In this document: positions 42,785-54,820 of the stretch, piece by piece
Layout: each line of letters starts with the position of its first letter
How positions within the stretch are numbered: the first letter of the stretch is position 1
Assembly: GCF_026151205.1 (NCBI RefSeq)
Contig: NC_087073.1
Coordinates: 11,689,578-11,749,577, forward strand
Length of the DNA: 60,000 bases
Source of the DNA: Bolinopsis microptera
Taxonomy: Eukaryota; Ctenophora; Tentaculata; Lobata; Bolinopsidae
Direction: 5' to 3'
Made by a program: the position numbers and the translations under genes
The notes under the pieces: model-generated
Database searches by the model: none
The model's input: only the letters and a program-made list of their open reading frames with translations
Told to the model about the DNA's origin: nothing

Positions 42785-42972
42785 TGAGTCGACCGGATCC
42801 AATGGATCCTTAGCTACTCCCTAGACTAGGTGACACTGGAATTCGAACCCTGAACCTTCTGCGCAGAAGGCGGATGCTCTAACTACTAGACCACAATTTA
42901 ACTGGGGACCTCAGGCTATCATGTTCATAAACAGATTCGGCGGAATGACAGGCTGAGCGCGGCCCAGTAAGA
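42785..42972 (-). mobile_element. tRNA-derived SINE
   Basis: The minus strand has a tRNA-like segment (about 42893-42826). An A-box-like TGGTCTAGTAGTTAGAGCA is followed by a B box GGTTCGAATTCC. The upstream part carries the dispersed head TTACTGGGCCGCGCTCAGCC. The altered B box, weak A box and repeated flank argue for a SINE rather than a functional tRNA gene. Confidence 0.65.
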
Positions 42973-43365
42973 CCACAATAAACTACTTAGCTAACTAAAA
43001 TAAAACAATAAAGATATGTAATTAAAAACAAATTAGCATACAATCCCAGTGTGAGCTGATCACAGAGCACCAATTTCTGGAGGATCTAGATCCACTATTT
43101 AAACAAGGTTTAATTTCAAATATTTAGCTATTTTCAAGGTTTATTTCCGAATAGTTCTTTAATACCGTAACTCATTGCATCAAACATTAACTTTATAGCA
43201 CCTTCCTGACTGAGGCTCAGAATTTTGACTTGAAAATGATATTTTGCATTTCCACGATTTTTTATCATAAGTTTTTGTGCAAATTTGCGCTAGCTGTTCT
43301 GCACTTCTTCGTCAAGAAGCACAACAAATATCTAATTCCTATTCAAATTCAAATCTTCTCCTAGA

Positions 43366-46300
43366 ATGAGTCTTTTAAAGCTGAGGAAAGTGCTTGTCAG
43401 TGACAAAATAGCCAATGACTGTCTAGAAGCATTCAAAGGAAAAGGTGTTGAGGTGACATACAAGCCTGGATTATCAAAGACAGAGTTGCTAGACATTATT
43501 CCTGAATACAATGGAATAATTGTAAGATCTGCTACAAAAGTCACTGCTGATGTTATAAAAGCGGCTGTTAATTTAGAGGTATGTCCCGCCCCCTTGGAAA
43601 TGAAATTAAAATTAGAAAAACATCTAAATATTAAATTACAGTAAAACATTTCAAATCATTCAACATGCAATTGATTATATAGGAGCTATTGTATATAAAT
43701 AACTAATAAGGTGCTTAAGAGTTTAAGTCAATACTTTCTATTTTCATTAATATTTCCCTTTTTAGATAATCGGCAGAGCTGGAACAGGAACTGACAACAT
43801 AGACCAAGCTGCTGCATCGGATGCAGGTGTGGTGGTGATGAACACTCCCGGTGGCAATACAAACAGCGCTGCAGAACACACTTGTGCTCTTATTATGGCT
43901 ATGTGTAGAAACCTGGCAAATCGCCATACTGAACTCATGAATGGAGAGTGGAACAGGATAAATGGTTTGTTAGTGTTTCACAACTTCAAATATTGATTAA
44001 GAGATGTTGTTAAATAGTTTTACTGCTATGTTTATAATGCAAGTCCCTTAGTATCCACTGTACATGATAAGATCTTATGTTAGGCTAGTAGGCTAAACGA
44101 ATTGTTTCAGGAATTGAATTGTCTGGTAAAACTGTGGGAATAATTGGACTTGGAAGGATTGGAATGATAGTTGCACATCGAATGCAAGCATTTGGTATGA
44201 AAACTGTAGGATATGATCCCTTTGTAACAGCTGCTGCAGCTGCAGAAAAGGGTGTCGAGTTCCTGCAATTGGAAGATATGTGGCCAGTCTGTGACTTTCT
44301 CACCATCCACGTCCCTCTCCTGCCATCAACAAAACACATGATGAACAGTGCAGTATTTGACAAATGCAAGAAAGGTGTCAGAATAGTAAACTGTGCCCGA
44401 GGAGGTAAATATATTTAACATTCCTATCAGTAGGTTTATCTTTAATAATACCTCATGAATGAGATGTGAATTGCTGAAATGGATTTAGCCTTATTAACTC
44501 ACCAGTGCAGTGAGAATTACAATGATATCTACAGGAATAATTGATGAAGAAGCTCTCTTGGAGAACCTGAACTCAGGAAAAGTAGCGTGTGCTGCTCTTG
44601 ATGTCTTTGAGAAGGAACCTCCCTCAGCTGACTCACCTTTACTGCAACACTCCAACCTCATTGCTACCCCTCATCTAGGTTTCTTTCTGTGCTTTCTTTT
44701 AATAGATAAACCAATCGGTTCTTATGTTATCTTTAACATTTGTATTTATTATGGATAATAAAGTTAATAATGTAATGGCAGATACAAATATATTTTCAAC
44801 TTATAGACCTGAACTATCAACACTGAAATTAAATACTACCAAACATACAAAAAATCTGTGTTAATTTGTACGCTGTATACGCTTTATACATGTGATATGT
44901 TTTAGGTGCCAGCACGGCTGAAGCACAAACACGGGTAGCTAAAGAGATAGCAGAGCAGTTTCTAGCTCTACGTGATGGTAAATCTACATTTGGGTGCCTC
45001 AATGCTCCTTTGCTTAGGTGATTATAATATATAATATTTATATTCTTGCAAACACTGTCCCCACAGACTTGAATATATTTGTATCCCCTTAGTGTACTTC
45101 TAGCGGTTATAATCGATCACACGTTTACTAAATTGGCTCATGACTATTGGCGTCTGACAATTAACGGTTAAACTTAAGCTTTAATTGATCTAAGCTATTA
45201 TTATCTGCGTTCGATCTGCTCTCTCTATAATTACGAGTATAGGACACGAGGGCGAAGGACACAGTAGCAGAAACCTGCCTAACCCTAAAATGGTGTCAAG
45301 ACTCAAGAGGCACTTACCAAGTTAATACATCTAGAGGGGGGTTATTTAAAGCATTATATATAAGTGATACGAAATGTTTGTTTAACAAGAGCTTTCAAAT
45401 ACATGTGTAATTCGTCTTCAGCTGTAGTTAATACAGTACCGGAGAATATTGATGCTATTACAAACACTATCCCCACAGTGTTTGTAAGAGTAGCAATATT
45501 TCAATATTAACTAGTTTTAAATTCTGCGTAAATAATAACATTTTACACTTTTCAATACTTTTTAATATTGCGAAGTGTAAAAATGTAGAATAACGAACCT
45601 ATTATGATAAGTTCAGCAGGGTCACATGACGTCATCTCTCCAGAACCAAGTTTTAGATCCAACTTGAATTTCTTTTCTCCAGCATCTGTAAACTTTTCCG
45701 TTGTGAACATTACCTGTCTGCCATCTGTTATGCACGTGGTATACAATCCCGTGCAACTGTGCTCTACGTTATCAATGCTCCAGGTTATTTCAGCTGCTTC
45801 CCACTCCACATCAGAGCTTACTGTTGCTGTGAGGGTAGCTGCCTTGCCCACTCGGGTCAACTCTGGTTTACAAACTAATGTAATACCTGAGAATTATAAC
45901 TTAGTTATTTATCGTAGTTTATGATAATTATCATGAATTATTATCATATTACAAATTGAATTTTACGTGTAACATTAAGAGTTAAGCGATGCCGTTAAAT
46001 GTTTTTGCGTGTTACTATAAATAATGACTATGATATTATGTTATACTTTAACTTAGATGTGAGGTAAAATTGTACACTAAGGATATAATAAATATTCCTT
46101 TAATACCATATTATATTCGTATCTCGAAGCTATTTGAAAATGTCTCACTTGGTGCTGGGTTACAAGTTGGTGGATTGTTGAAGGCTGGATTTGGTCCACT
46201 CCCACAAGTCAATGTTGCACTTCCGGTCAGTAACAAGTTCTCATCAGCACATTCCACTGTTACTAATGCTCCTTCAAGTACAGGAAGAGTATCCTCGGTT

Positions 46301-49300
46301 GTGAGATGTGATGGGAGTATTGAGCACCCTGAGTGATTGTTAGTCAATAAGTGTATTTGAATCATTCCGCTATAGCTGCGGTTACGAATCCCTCATTTAT
46401 CAGTGGACATTTTTCGTTTTATGGTATGATGGTACTATAAATGTATGTATTTGATTCTAGTTATAACATATTTTAATTGCGACTTATTACTGTCTTTGGA
46501 TCATTTTCTGTTAATACGCAACAACTTCTTACCTTGAACTTTTTGGGCTATCTTGTAATCAGTCACGACTGTCGTGTGACCACCACCTATTTCCACAGTA
46601 CTAGATATGTGGCTCCAAGTCTTTGAACATTCAGAATTTTGAGAACTTTCAAATGTGAATTCAACCATTTGTTGGCGACCGCAGTCTATTGAAAATCTAT
46701 CAGCGAAAAATTCAAATTTCCAATTTGTTTCAATACAATCGAATGAGATATCTTCGTAACCTAAGCAATCACGCATATAGATCCACTTATTACCACTAGG
46801 TTTGACTGACAGTGATAAAAGGCCCATATACGATATTATATATGTGTCACTGTCCGTGTAGTAGAAAAATAATTTAATATCGCCTGGAACAGATGATGTC
46901 TTGAAATACAAGATTTGCTCAGCTGAGTTGAAAGCAGTTTCAACAGTGTCCGCGTGTTTGATCCAACCTGATGATTTAGATAAATAGAGTCTGATCGCTA
47001 TCGGCTATACATTTTCTTGTCTTTAATTAAAATCGTCTGATTATTAAAATTAGGTTAAGAGAACCGAATATTTACTAAAAGAATGAAGTAAACAAATATT
47101 TTTCCTTCCCGACAGCCATAACTATAAGTACTCCTAAGAGGGAAGCCTTTTAGGATTTTATTTGTTTTTTGTCAACAGCTTTCACCCTATTTTTTCATGA
47201 AAAGTCTAACCGCATTCCTAGTCAGCATGATAAATGCTTTAAATCCCCTACAAGTTGTATATCCACAAGTGTAAAACTAAGTTACTGTATAACTCACCAT
47301 CAGAAGCGTTCCCCATCAAGAACAACAGACTACTGGACAGTAGAACTGCTGTTATAAACATGATCAGAGTTCTTCTCAATCAGCTCTCTGTCAAGTCCTT
47401 TAACTTCTACTTTTTGGAAGACAAAATATAGGCAAATATTCTTTGAAAATAAATCTTGAACAAAATGTTAAGTTAACCACTCGTAGAAGAACTAAACAAA
47501 GTGGTAGCTCTCTACTAGAAGTTCAGTGAGCAGATCCTCCATATCCTCGTGACTAAGATGAGGTAGACTAATGGTTACAGACAGGTGACATGTTTCAATG
47601 TTATTAGGGATCGTTTACACATTATCAGCCGAAGAGGGCCAGGGAGGGGCTGGGAATTGTGGGAAATGCTTGCGGAGTTGCTGCACAATAGATTTGTGAA
47701 CTTATTGCATTAGTCTGGCACACCACTCCCTAGTTTAATACTGGTACCTCCTGAGCTAGTTTATTTTGTGAGATTCTTGAAGGACGTTACATTAGCCTAA
47801 CTGTAGATAATGACTAGCACAAGCGAGTCCAAGGTTATTTATTGTCTTAATACACTTTGTGCTACTTGTAGTTCACAGCAATCACGACACCACATAATAC
47901 AAATACTTAGTGAAAGTTTGTTCAATATTATTAAAATAAAAACTGTTGAAGAAGAATTCTAAAAAATACGAAAATTCTTTTTTGATGATAAATAATGTTA
48001 ATGTTATCTCTTAATACTCCTTTTTCAGAGGTGCACTAAGTCAACCAGTGAAAGCGAAGCTTGCTCAGCAGCTGGGAATGTTGCTCTATACTCTCAACCC
48101 TAAAGCTGATGTTCTCACTGTTCAGGGAGATGATGAATCCTTCGTTCCTTACGTAAGAGTGATTCGGTTAAAATGTATCATAATTTAGGTAATAAGTTCT
48201 TAAATCTTAATTCGAAAATAGAAAAGATGAAAAAATTGCGAACGCTCGGAGCGGAAAATATATAGACCGGGGACACCTGAGAATGAGTAGACCGTAGGTC
48301 AAAGTGAGTAACGGCCAACGGGCAGTGCAACCCATCATACTGTGCCTCTTGAATACAAGATAATCCAGGGCCAGGGGAGTCAGAAGGATTTTACTTTTAA
48401 TGTTTTATTAAGATTTGAGGTTATGAGCAATTTTAGTTATTTATTTTGAGGCGTCAAGGATATTTTAAGTGGTAGGATTTTTGACATAAATTGTAATATA
48501 ACTGGGGAAGGTTGCCAATCGCGCACTTGAATTATTCAAAATACAAAGTCTTTTGCTCTTCTATCAGGCACTAATGTGGAACTAATACTATTTTTCAGGC
48601 TGTAATGGCAGGCTATCTCAATGCTAAAGGAATCTCCGCTGCCAATCTCATCAGCATCAAGAAGGTGGCTGATGTAAATGGGCTCTCTTTCCAGTAAGTT
48701 ATTTTACTTACTCTAAAGAAGCGAGTATCGAATAGGAAGATCCTATATTTCCTACTTCCTGCTGTTTACTGTCTAGTTCCCAGTGTCCATGTTTAGTGTT
48801 TACCTACCTACTTATAATATGTATTGTGAGGAGAGTTAGGACTCCTCCAACTACATTAATATATACATAATATGCATTTCTGATGTAATTCTAAAAATTT
48901 CACTAGGCTCCAGATATGATTCTCTTGATTTGAAAAGTCACAACTTTCTGATCTCCGACATTCACAGGTACACAGCGACTTCAGAGGATCTAACTGTGGA
49001 GTGTGGTGATGTGAAGTTGAGTGGCAGGTTCGACGGAGTGACCAGTTTCCTGACTAAAGTTAACAGTGTTTCCACAAACATCCCTCTCGCAGGTAACTAT
49101 TAGTAATAATCCATCTTAAATCCTCGCAGTAAGTGAGTAAAATATCAACGGGTTACGTGAGCACTGAGCACAGAGCACAGGATAGTCGTTAGTCGGAGAA
49201 AAGAAGATAAAACTGAGCTTCAATGTGAGATTATATGGTCTGACGTGAACTCACTGAATAATTTACAGAGTGAACGACTAGTAGTTCTAGAAGTGTCACC

Positions 49301-50003
49301 TCACCGGCTCACCCTCTAAACTCTCGAATATTATAATATGGTAATTTTAAAACCACCCATTCCCATCCCTGTCCTCCTGCCTGTATTACCTGTCCCCGGC
49401 CCTGGTTGCTGGTGAGTTGTGAGACTAATATGTTACTGCATCTCCCCTCCAACTCTCTTCTTCGGTCATGAGTCACAAAACAAAAGAACTGATTTGAGAT
49501 TAAGACAAATTCCAAACCATTTATTCGTCTCTTGTGTATAATCTGCATTCAAGAGAACCCAGTAAACTTGGTATTTAGTTGGTACTCACACTTGCATAAT
49601 GAAGGACAGATTGATCATCCACTAAATTCTGCCCCATATTTGGCCCGCCATATCAACAACACGTAAAAAACCCGAAAAATCGCAGCAATAAATGACAATT
49701 TGAGGTTCGCCAAGATAATATTATATTACTTATGTAACGAGTTGAAAAAGGAAATAAACTTAGAAATGATTAAATATTACAGTAAGCTAATATATATGGC
49801 AAGTATTTGTACTGACCCTACCCCCCTTCTCAGGAAGTGTAACAGTTGTGAGATCAGGAACTGCTCTCTACAATCAACTCCCTTCTCTGTCTGGTCACGT
49901 GACTGGAGTCCACTTTGCTGGTGACGTCACGATCCTGTCTCACTCCGGCAAGACACTGGAGAGTGACAAACTGGAGACACTAGGAACTGTGGCTCTGTGT
50001 TAG
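43366..50003 (+). CDS. PHGDH: D-3-phosphoglycerate dehydrogenase
   Basis: Nine exons: 43366-43578, 43766-43964, 44111-44404, 44535-44678, 44906-45017, 48029-48152, 48599-48693, 48968-49092, 49834-50003. All have GT-AG borders and continuous phase, giving 491 aa. The enzyme oxidises 3-phosphoglycerate to 3-phosphohydroxypyruvate with NAD+, the first step of serine synthesis in the cytosol. Evidence: [10 protein letters not shown], the Rossmann glycine motif [16 protein letters not shown], the catalytic-arginine segment [18 protein letters not shown], and the histidine of TPHLGAST. After these the chain resembles the animal enzyme's regulatory region but ends early (...TLGTVALC); human PHGDH is 533 aa. 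Intron 5 (45018-48028) contains an antisense gene. Confidence 0.93.
45599..47361 (-). CDS. Secreted sushi/Ig-domain protein nested in PHGDH intron 5 (3' end unresolved)
   Basis: Minus-strand exons 47298-47361, 46533-46967, 46149-46328, 45599-45886, all joined in phase 1. Exon 1 is a signal peptide ([21 protein letters not shown]). Exon 2 encodes about 145 residues of a Cys-bearing domain I cannot name ([18 protein letters not shown]...[14 protein letters not shown]). Exon 3 is a sushi/CCP module (GCSILPSHL...[20 protein letters not shown]...PPTC). Exon 4 is an Ig-like module (ITLVCKPEL...[12 protein letters not shown]...). A possible last exon (about 45466-45355, phase-compatible) would add a hydrophobic [15 protein letters not shown] and a stop, but its splice evidence is weak. 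One domain per phase-1 exon fits extracellular module shuffling. An adhesion or immune-type role would be a guess. Confidence 0.65.
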
Positions 50004-50011
50004 GAGTCAGA

Positions 50012-50092
50012 CTGTGAGACGTGTCACGTGTCACGTGTCTCGTGTCACGTGTCTCGTGTCACGTGTCACGTGTCTCGTGTCATGTGTGGAGT
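50012..50092. repeat. CACGTG-rich minisatellite after PHGDH
   Basis: Directly 3' of the PHGDH stop, units of about 7 to 14 bp (gtgtcacgtgtctc) repeat six or so times, giving several CACGTG palindromes. Probably in the 3' UTR. Confidence 0.75.
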
Positions 50093-50938
50093 CTGCACTT
50101 CTCATTTCTTAAATTTATTCGTTTCTTATGATATTGTTATTAGTGAGTTGGAGTGCTGAATTTTTACAATTTATTGTGCTTTTTTAGGGTTTTAATTAAC
50201 GTAAACTTTTTTTATATTTTGATGAATGACATTTTAACAAGAAGAATTCTGGATTTAAGAAGTCATTTTGCGCAATTTTGTTATTTAAAAAAATTCTAAA
50301 TATTATTATATCTATTTCTTGTCGTTATATGATATTTTTGGGTTTACAATTCTAGTATTGTGGGCACTATTTATTTTAAGTTTGAATATAATAATATAGA
50401 AATTATAAAACCATGACTATTAAAATCTTATTTTCTAGTTTTTGAATTCAAATCATCCCTTGTATCATTCCATGATTTATTAATGCAGTATAAACCCTAT
50501 TTGAGAAAACAAAGCTTTCGAACCTCCGAAAAATCCTCAGATAGTGAAATAGTGAACGTCATTGTAATTCTACTCTGCACTTTTAGTGATATTGTGTAAT
50601 ATGAATTTACATGAATAGCGGACCGCTGATAAATGGCTTAATTTTAACAAACAATGATAACACAACTCTAATACCTCACATCCGATTTTACACTCGAGGT
50701 AAAATCCCTGGACCATATTACTGTGTGTAATACTATTGTTTACACGTCAAGTATATCCTGAATATGCGGGGTAAAACGTGGCACACAGTGAGCGGTAGTT
50801 CTACTACCGCTCTATCCGCTCAGGTGTCTGACCGGCGTGATAGAGAGCGATAATCCTGAAAACTAGAGTAATGTAGTGTAGTTCACATTCAGGAGGTGAA
50901 GTAATTAATTAATAGTGTTAACAATCATTGTTTTTAGG
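50093..50938. other. PHGDH-IQCE intergenic spacer
   Basis: AT-rich. An acceptor-like tttttag just before the IQCE start codon (50931-50937) suggests a 5' UTR exon further upstream, which I could not place. Confidence 0.4.
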
Positions 50939-53900
50939 ATGTCCATGCAATCCTTCGAGTTTGATGAATCCACTATTCATGTGAGCAATTTTAAATTAGT
51001 TAATTTATGAATTAATTTCCACGTCAACAATACAATCTGAACTATATCATGTAGCAGGTAGCTACTAACTCAACGACTATGTATAATAAGACTTTCACTG
51101 GTTAATATCCAGGGGACCTCAGCCATGGATAGACCTGGTAGTGGCAATGCTAGAGCAAGGAGGAAGGAGGAGAAGAGGAACAACGGTAGAATGAACGGTT
51201 AGTTTTCTGTCATCATGTTTGAAGGTAAAAATATTTGACTGTCCTTTGTACGAAAGCAATTCGAGAATCTGCGGCAAATTCGAATCAAGATTTTCTAAAG
51301 AATGTATTTTTAGGTTCACCATACGGTGCGAATCCGGTTAATCCTAGACAGGCTTGGCTTAACTCGATGAATCAAGGACAGAGTTTTAATAATATGGCAA
51401 GCAGTGGGTATGGTTTAAAAGAACCTATTAATGCACCCTCAAAAGTAAGTTCTTATTACTTTTGAATGCTTGCTTTGCTGAATATACATCGCATATAGCA
51501 TTCCTTTCTGCAATAGCATTCCTTTCTCTTAAATTTCTTTATCGTATTACGTTAGTACAATATTTACGTTTGAGCACACTAACTATCGAGTATTGATTTG
51601 CAGCCCAGAACAAAACCGGTCAACCGAGCAAGTCATCTTGACAAAGAGGAGATGTACGATGAAATACAACGACTGAAGGAGCTTATAGCAGCTTTTACTA
51701 AGGAGAAAGGACTCAGACAGACTCGAATTACAAAACTTGAAAAAGAATTAGGAAAAAAGGTTCGTGGCTTTCGTATATTATAAACAACTTCTGCCAGCTT
51801 TCTGATATAAGTGTAAAGTAATAGATTACAAGTTGAGAAAAGTTTAAACTAACAGCCCATTTGCGCACTTAGTACTGATAACACCTGTTTGAAGGATAAG
51901 CTGCTGGAGCAAACGTACAGTCAGACACAGAGCACATACGGGCCAGTTAGTGAGCGGAGTTACGGTTCTACCAGCATTGAGACTAATTCGGTGAGTTCTT
52001 TACAATATTATAATTGATCTAAAATATACATATTACACTGCACTTCAATCCGTCCTCAGTTGGAAAAAAGAAGTAACCTCTCTCCCCGTTCTCATAACTC
52101 TACTCTGGATTCAAACCTCCAAGGCATACACCACTCAAGTCATCTCATTTCATGCACTCTCTATCCCATCTCGATCATCAAGCTTTGTCTATAATCCAGC
52201 CCGCTATCTATTTGGCTGTAAATTTCTTAAGGAAAGGATAAGGGCGATTGCAGCTTTGCAGGGTGAAAGTTTGATGGATTTAAAGAGAGGGCCCGGAAGG
52301 GCAGCAAGTATCTCAGATTCAGGGTTGGAATAAGGGACCATCTCTCCATGCCCTTCGGCAATCTTTCCCTAACTTACGTTGAACCTTCACTCCATCCTCT
52401 CCTTCCCCTCTTGGTTCTCCTGCCCCCCTCCCCCCGCTTAGTCTTGGCTCTTTCTCTCTAACCTACGTTCCCTCCCCGAATGCTGGCCTTCCCTCTATCT
52501 CCAAAAACCTCTCTGGCCTTCCGTCCTCTTCACCCTCTCAGGCACTTATTCTTGAACCTCTCTCACTTTGCAGTCTATGGTCCTGCCTTTCCCCACTTGC
52601 TAGTCTTACATGCCCATTGCCAAACGCCCGGAGGTAACTCCATCCTGAGTACCTCCCCGGCTCCTGAACCTCTCTCCCCCCTGAGCTGCATGACCTACCC
52701 CATTCCCAACCTAGCATCCCTCTTTCCCCTGAAGCCTGACACTACCTCTCTGCCCCCTGGCCTTCTTTCCCCCCCCCCCCCCCCCCTTTGGCTTCGACCC
52801 TCCCCCGTCATTCCTGGTCCTCCACCCCCTTTCCTCAACCTCGATTCCTTACATTCCATTGCTCTAAAATGCCCTTCCTTTCCCTCCCATTTTGATAAGA
52901 AGATAAGTGAAACACAACCTTTTAATTCTTTAAAAAGAATACATTATTCATTGAAGCAAAATGAAAAACAAAATGATAAGCAAAATAAAAAGAAAAGTGA
53001 AAAGTGTAAAGCAAAATCAAATAATAAAAGCAAATCGTAGTCTTCTTTCTTCATTTCCTCGTTCTTCGCTGACCTGAAATAGAGTTAGTGCCTCCCATTC
53101 CCATAATGTTGTATTTACCTATAGATATGATTAAAGGGAAATTAATGTAGTGTTTGAGAAAATTCTTATTTATTCAATAGTAACCTAGGTAGAAAAATGT
53201 AGGCTCTGAGCATTCCCAAGCGACGAGCATGGCAAGTGGGGACTCCTGATCCCCTTCTGACTCCATTGGTGGCAAGTCTTCCTCCATTGACAAAACCTCC
53301 AATTCGTCTTCCAAGTCAGTAAAGTACAACTCGTCCAAGTTGTTCAAAGGGGTTAGTTTCATGGTCTGAAAATAAGGTGTTGAAGGTGTTGAAGTAACCT
53401 TAACATCTGGTTCAATGGGGATGCAAATATCGGTGAAGTTATCTGGATAATACTTCTCAGGCCGAGGTAGGTGAATGCATCCTAGGGCAGAGTAGAACTT
53501 CAGGAACCAGGAAGTATTGTAGTGTTCCAGATCCGGATCAAACACGTATACTCTGTCTCGATTCCGCTTCCTGCGGAAGAAAGACGTAAACTTTGAAGAA
53601 AATGATTTGGCAAGTTGCATCGTAAGCGAAATCACGGTGGAATTCTAACTGATAACAAACTGTAACAAACTGAAAAGAGTGATGTTGTCATGTGCACCAT
53701 TTTTAAAGGGTGCTCCTTTATCAAATCCTCATTTGAGGAGAGTGAGATTTCCACACGTGCCAAAATTGTGAAAGTGGGACAAAAGTGCGCGGCGCCTAAT
53801 ATAAATGAATTTGCGTAGCGCGCGGTGACTCTTTCTAATGAAAATATTTTAAAGTCAACTGCCAGTGTGGTAAAATTTTACGATTTAAAAGTTTATTTAC

Positions 53901-54786
53901 TAAAATCATTACTTTTTTCGAATAACTGATTTTATTCTTCATATTAGATTTCATAAATAGTGAAAGCCCTAGAGTATGCGCGCTGTAATCTGGCTATACA
54001 AATTCGATAGATGCTATGATGGAGTAAATTTCCAAAATAAAGTTATGGTTCGTGGTCCCTGCTATACTAATAGCTGACCTATCATTTTATTATAAATCTG
54101 ACACCTCCGTGGTTATTGCTCCTTTTGCTTTATGGTTATATCAATTTCTGATTACTCTTAACTCATCTACAATAAAATGTACGCGGAACCAGACAGTAGA
54201 CACACATTATTCTGCGTAGTTGGAGTTATAAAAGAATTTATTTCAGACAATAACGGGGTTACGACAGAAGTGTCACAAGTACGAGTGTCTTTTGAGAGAT
54301 AAGGAAAATGAGATCAAGTAAGTGTAACCTGTACTCTTTAGCTGCATACTCTTACGGAGAAAACCTCACAATTACTGTGTAAACACTTAACACAGATGTT
54401 TTCTAATCGGTAATGGTGAAGCAGGTAGTGAATGTACGTGACCATTTATGGGGTCGTTCACATATTACGTAATCAGCCGAGGGGGGAGGGGGGGTTTCCG
54501 AATGCTTATGGTTGATTACGGGGGGGGGGGGGGGGGGGTTTCGGTCGTTGATTACGTAATCAAAATTTTCTTTTACCCTCTAGAATAATAACAATTTGAT
54601 ATTTTAATTCAAATTCCACTCAATTTCACTCTGATAGTAATAAAATTTAGAAATTGATCGAATATCCGGCTATAATAGTAAGTAGTTTAGAAGGTGCTTG
54701 GCCGGATATCATAACAATGATTTCGGCTCATCATGATCAGGGTAGCATGAAAAGTAGAGAAAAGTGTTTTCTAGGAAAAAAGTCAA

Positions 54787-54820
<34 letters not shown>

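Noticed and set aside
42826-42893. Functional tRNA gene on the minus strand
   Set aside because: The B box carries an extra base pattern (GGTTCGAATTCC), the A box is weak, and the flank is a dispersed repeat; a SINE is the better explanation.
52480-53040. 186-aa Pro/Leu/Ser-rich frame
   Set aside because: Reflects CT-rich composition with a C homopolymer; the duplicate at 57120-57620 does not keep the frame.
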